A stretch of 8,016 nucleotides of DNA, from positions 1 to 8,016 of the forward strand of contig JAGFXI010000173.1 in assembly GCA_017861095.1 (NCBI GenBank), given 5' to 3'. This DNA is from Deltaproteobacteria bacterium. GTDB lineage: Bacteria > Desulfobacterota > Syntrophobacteria > BM002. Positions 5,457 to 8,016 of this stretch are shown here, piece after piece; position 1 is the first letter of the stretch, and the number at the start of each line of letters is the position of its first letter. A program made the position numbers and the translations under genes. The notes under the pieces are model-generated. The model saw only the letters and a list, made by a program, of their open reading frames with translations, was not told the DNA's origin and did not search any database.

Positions 5457-6881
5457 ACCGGTATCCTTCACTGCCTGGAGAAGGGCTTCCACCACCTTCT
5501 CCATCCGCATGCCCCGCGATCCCTTGACCAGCACCCACGCACCGGGAGTGATGAGAGCCTGGACCTTCCGGGCAATCTCCCCGTGGTCGCTCCCCTGGAT
5601 GAGACGCTCGGATGGCATCCCGCCCTCGGTCGCCCCGCCCAGGAGGTGGTGCGCTTGCTTCCCCATGGCCAGGAGGTAGTCGACTCCCTCCCGGGCTGCA
5701 ACCCGGCCTACTTCCCGGTGAAGCTCGGAGCTGCGCTCGCCGAGTTCCAGCATGTCGCCGAGGACCGCCACGGCCCGCCCTCCGGCCTTCAAGACCCTCA
5801 GGGTTTGAAGGGCCGCGGTCATGGAGCCGGGGTTGGCGTTGTAGGTGTCGTTGATGAGATGGGCACGACCGGCAAGGGCCAGGATCTCCATGCGCTTGTC
5901 AAAGGGCCGGAAGGAGGCGAGACCCTCGGCGATGTCAATCGGGTCGATCTTCAATGCCCAGGCGACGGCAGCGGCGGCAACGGCGTTCGCCAGGTGGTGC
6001 CTCCCGGCAACGTGGATGCGGATCTCCCGCGTCCCATCCCCCAGGCGGAGGATAAAGCGAGTGCTCTCATGGTCCATGCCGAGTATCCGGGTGAGAGTCA
6101 CATCGGCGGCGGGATCAACAGTGGAGAACCCCACTTGCCGTCCCCGAAACGAGTTGGCAAGCTGGGCCACCCGGGAATCGTCCCGGTTGACCACGATGGT
6201 TGCCCGGCTCGATAGCCCGGAGAAGAGTTCACCCTTGGCCGCCTGGATGCCTTCGATGGAGCCGAGCCCCTCCAGGTGGGCGGGCTGGATGTTGGTGATC
6301 AGGCCCACGTCGGGAGCGGCGATCTGGGTGAGACGGGCGATCTCGCCGGGGTGATTCATCCCCATCTCCACGACCGCCGCCTCGTGGCCCCTTGCAAGCT
6401 CGAGCAGGGTCAGGGGGAGCCCCACCAGGTTGTTGAGGTTCGCCTGGTTCTTGAGGATCGGGCAGTGTCTGGCCATGATAGCGGCGACCATCTCCTTGGT
6501 CGTGGTCTTGCCGTTCGAGCCGGTGATGGCTACGAGAGGCACGGGATGAAGCCTCCGCCAGAAGGCGGCGAGGTCGCCGAGAGCGGTCAGGGTGTCCTCA
6601 ACCATGATCACCGGCACCGAAGGCAGGCTTCCGTCGCTAGCCTCCCACCGCTCCCGTGCCGCCACCACCCCGGCAGCACCCGCCTCGATCACCTGGGTGA
6701 TAAAATCATGGCCGTCGAAGCGGTCCCCCTTCAGGGCAAGAAAGAGCTCACCGGCGCGAAGATTGCGGCTGTCGGTGCAGATGCCGCTGAACCGACGCAG
6801 GTCCTTGACGCCCACGAGCACGCCGCGGGTAGCCTCGAGAGCCCAATCCAGGGTCCACTGGTGCTCACTGCCGCCGGTCAT
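5454..6881 (-). CDS. murF: UDP-N-acetylmuramoyl-tripeptide--D-alanyl-D-alanine ligase (MurF)
   Basis: Cytoplasmic ATP-dependent ligase that adds the D-Ala-D-Ala dipeptide, finishing the UDP-MurNAc-pentapeptide. It has 475 residues. The N-terminal UDP-binding domain carries the family pattern TDSRNLRAGELFLALKGDRFDGHDF (36-60). The ATP loop is GSNGKTTTKE (121-130), followed by the MurF pattern LKNQANLNNLVGLPLTLL (143-160), EMGMNHPGEI (172-181) and NIQPAHLEGLGS (197-208). The C-terminal domain has NDTYNANP (354-361), GDMLELG (385-391) and KGSRGMRME (463-471). All are diagnostic of MurF and intact. The ATG at 6881 has a strong GGAGGAG ten bases upstream, and it overlaps the end of murE by 17 bases; longer frames upstream lie inside murE. 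Its substrate D-Ala-D-Ala needs a Ddl ligase, which is not encoded at the usual place in this window. Confidence 0.97.
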   Translation of the reverse strand: MTGGSEHQWTLDWALEATRGVLVGVKDLRRFSGICTDSRNLRAGELFLALKGDRFDGHDFITQVIEAGAAGVVAARERWEASDGSLPSVPVIMVEDTLTALGDLAAFWRRLHPVPLVAITGSNGKTTTKEMVAAIMARHCPILKNQANLNNLVGLPLTLLELARGHEAAVVEMGMNHPGEIARLTQIAAPDVGLITNIQPAHLEGLGSIEGIQAAKGELFSGLSSRATIVVNRDDSRVAQLANSFRGRQVGFSTVDPAADVTLTRILGMDHESTRFILRLGDGTREIRIHVAGRHHLANAVAAAAVAWALKIDPIDIAEGLASFRPFDKRMEILALAGRAHLINDTYNANPGSMTAALQTLRVLKAGGRAVAVLGDMLELGERSSELHREVGRVAAREGVDYLLAMGKQAHHLLGGATEGGMPSERLIQGSDHGEIARKVQALITPGAWVLVKGSRGMRMEKVVEALLQAVKDTG

Positions 6882-8016
6882 GGCGTTTCTTCTCCTCCAA
6901 GGCAGCCGCCGCCACCAGACGATCATCAAAGTCGAGGCGGCGAGGGCCGACGATCTGATAGGTCTCGTGGCCCTTGCCGCCGATATAGACCACATCCCCC
7001 GGCTGAGCCCAGGCGACGGCAAGGCGGATGGCCTCCCGTCGATCCACCGCCAGGGTGTAGCAGCGCTCCTCGGGCGGCGGCACGTCCTGAAGGGGCTCGA
7101 TCCGCTTCAGGCCCAAGGGCCGGACCCCCGTCTCGATATCGGCGACGATAGCCTCGGGCACCTCGCTCCTGGGGTTGTCCGAGGTGATCACCACGACGTC
7201 CGCCCGGTGGGCCGCCGCAGCTCCCATGATGGGGCGTTTGCCGCGGTCGCGGTCGCCACCGCAGCCGAAGACACAGATGAGTCGCCGGCCCCCGAGGTCG
7301 CGCAGGGCGTCGAGGGCCTTCTCCAGGGCGTCGGGGGTGTGAGCGTAGTCCACGAGGACACGGAGCTCGAGGTCGTTGGGAACAACCTCGAGACGACCGG
7401 GGACCTGGGTGAGCGCCTCGATGCCGCCGCGAATGGCATCCAGGGGCAGGCCGAGGCCCACAGCAGCAGCGGTGGCGGCGAGGACGTTGTAGAGATTGAG
7501 CCTCCCAAGGAGGGGCGAGTGGAACTCCAGCCCGCCGGCCGGAGTCTCCACCCTGGCGGTGATCCCGGAAAGATCGCAAGTCGCCCCGGTGACCCTGATC
7601 TCGAGCCCGGGCGCGAGGCCGTAGCGGAGCAGGGGTTCCGGGACCAGGGAGCAGAGCTTCTTACCCCAGCCGTCGTCGCCGTTGATGAGCGCCACGCCAT
7701 GGCGTGGTCGCTCCCCACCATCCCCCCTCAAGATCTGGGTGAAGAGCCGCGCCTTCGTGGCGAAGTACTGCTCCATGGTGCCGTGGTAGTCCAGGTGATC
7801 CTGAGAGAGATTGGTGAAGAGGCCGGCGGCGAAGCGGGTGCCCTCCACCCGGTGCATGTCGAGGCCGTGGGAGGAAACCTCCATGACCACGTGGGTAACC
7901 CCGGCCTGGAGCATCTCACTCAGAGAGCGCTGGAGATCGAGGGACTCCGGGGTCGTCACCGGCGCGGGCGTAACGGCGCCGGGATAACGGATATTCACCG
8001 TCCCGATCACTCCGAC
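6865..8016 (-). CDS. murE: UDP-N-acetylmuramoyl-tripeptide synthetase, mDAP-type MurE (5' end outside window)
   Basis: Cytoplasmic ligase that adds the third stem-peptide residue to UDP-MurNAc-L-Ala-D-Glu. 383 codons plus stop are visible; the N-terminal domain and the ATP loop (about 100-120 residues) lie beyond the right edge. The frame opens with VGVIGTVNIRY, the segment just after GKTTTT in the family. Visible motifs, numbered from the edge: TTPESLDLQ (21-29), EVSSHGL (46-52), NLSQDHLDYHG (69-79), FATKARLF with the lysine expected to be carbamylated (85-92), DYAHTPDAL (223-231), CGGDRDRGKRP (252-262), SDNPRSE (279-285) and GKGHE (347-351). DNPR is the known hallmark of meso-diaminopimelate specificity, as opposed to lysine-adding enzymes, so the wall is inferred to contain mDAP. 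The 3' end overlaps murF by 17 bases. Confidence 0.96.
   Translation of the reverse strand, partial: VGVIGTVNIRYPGAVTPAPVTTPESLDLQRSLSEMLQAGVTHVVMEVSSHGLDMHRVEGTRFAAGLFTNLSQDHLDYHGTMEQYFATKARLFTQILRGDGGERPRHGVALINGDDGWGKKLCSLVPEPLLRYGLAPGLEIRVTGATCDLSGITARVETPAGGLEFHSPLLGRLNLYNVLAATAAAVGLGLPLDAIRGGIEALTQVPGRLEVVPNDLELRVLVDYAHTPDALEKALDALRDLGGRRLICVFGCGGDRDRGKRPIMGAAAAHRADVVVITSDNPRSEVPEAIVADIETGVRPLGLKRIEPLQDVPPPEERCYTLAVDRREAIRLAVAWAQPGDVVYIGGKGHETYQIVGPRRLDFDDRLVAAAALEEKKRHDRRQ
6882..6898 (-). promoter_or_regulatory. Ribosome binding site of murF
   Basis: GGAGGAG at 6898-6892 on the minus strand, then a ten-base spacer (AAGAAACGCC) and ATG at 6881. It lies within the last codons of murE. 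It is the strongest Shine-Dalgarno sequence in the window and fixes the murF start. Confidence 0.75.

Noticed and set aside
5455..5538. Longer MurD start (codon at 5538)
   Set aside because: The added 28 residues are glycine- and serine-rich readthrough of the murF 3' end; MERLEDKRVLVVGLARSG at 5454 is the normal family start.
6276..7151. Long plus-strand open frames opposite the mur genes (also 1268-1861, 2117-2704, 3065-3694, 4708-5445 and 5388-6215)
   Set aside because: They lie antisense to confirmed genes, show low-complexity composition typical of the opposite strand of GC-rich coding DNA, and have no recognisable motifs.
7692..7707. Perfect 16-base palindrome ccacgccatggcgtgg inside murE
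   Set aside because: It encodes ordinary residues (PRHGVA) in a surface linker, occurs once, and has no companion site; chance in GC-rich DNA is adequate.

Overview
This is a GC-rich stretch of a bacterial division and cell wall (dcw) cluster. All genes lie on the minus strand, so transcription runs from the right edge to the left edge. In that order it holds the C-terminal part of murE, complete murF, murD, ftsW and murC, a truncated murB remnant, and ftsQ running off the left edge. The MurE fragment carries the DNPR motif of meso-diaminopimelate-adding enzymes. With the gene order and an FtsQ, this points to a diderm with mDAP peptidoglycan. The base composition and the GTAGGGTGGGC-type palindromic repeats recall deltaproteobacterial, Nitrospirota or Methylomirabilota (NC10) genomes. 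That placement is an inference from impressions only.

Layout, right to left. Bases 8016-4033 hold three Mur ligases packed head to tail: murE/murF overlap by 17 bases and murF/murD share a TGATG. A 50-base spacer precedes ftsW (3982-2795). Next is a 120-base gap (2794-2675), mostly filled by a MITE-like element with inverted ends (2702-2805). murC follows (2674-1277), then a murB remnant (1224-922) bracketed by two direct copies of a short palindromic repeat (1256-1285 and 901-930). ftsQ starts at a GTG at 886 and leaves the window before its stop.

The four ligases MurC, MurD, MurE and MurF add L-Ala, D-Glu, mDAP and D-Ala-D-Ala to UDP-MurNAc. FtsW polymerises septal glycan and FtsQ organises the divisome. 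What stands out is what is missing compared with the usual order murE-murF-mraY-murD-ftsW-murG-murC-murB-ddl-ftsQ. mraY is absent without a scar, murG is replaced by a repeat element, most of murB is gone, and ddl is absent. Each of the three genes that ends at a repeat (ftsW, murC, murB remnant) takes its last residues and stop codon from that repeat. No new defence or mobile system was found. The unusual content is this eroded, repeat-scarred cell-wall cluster, with genome rearrangement and repeat-driven assembly error as the competing explanations.
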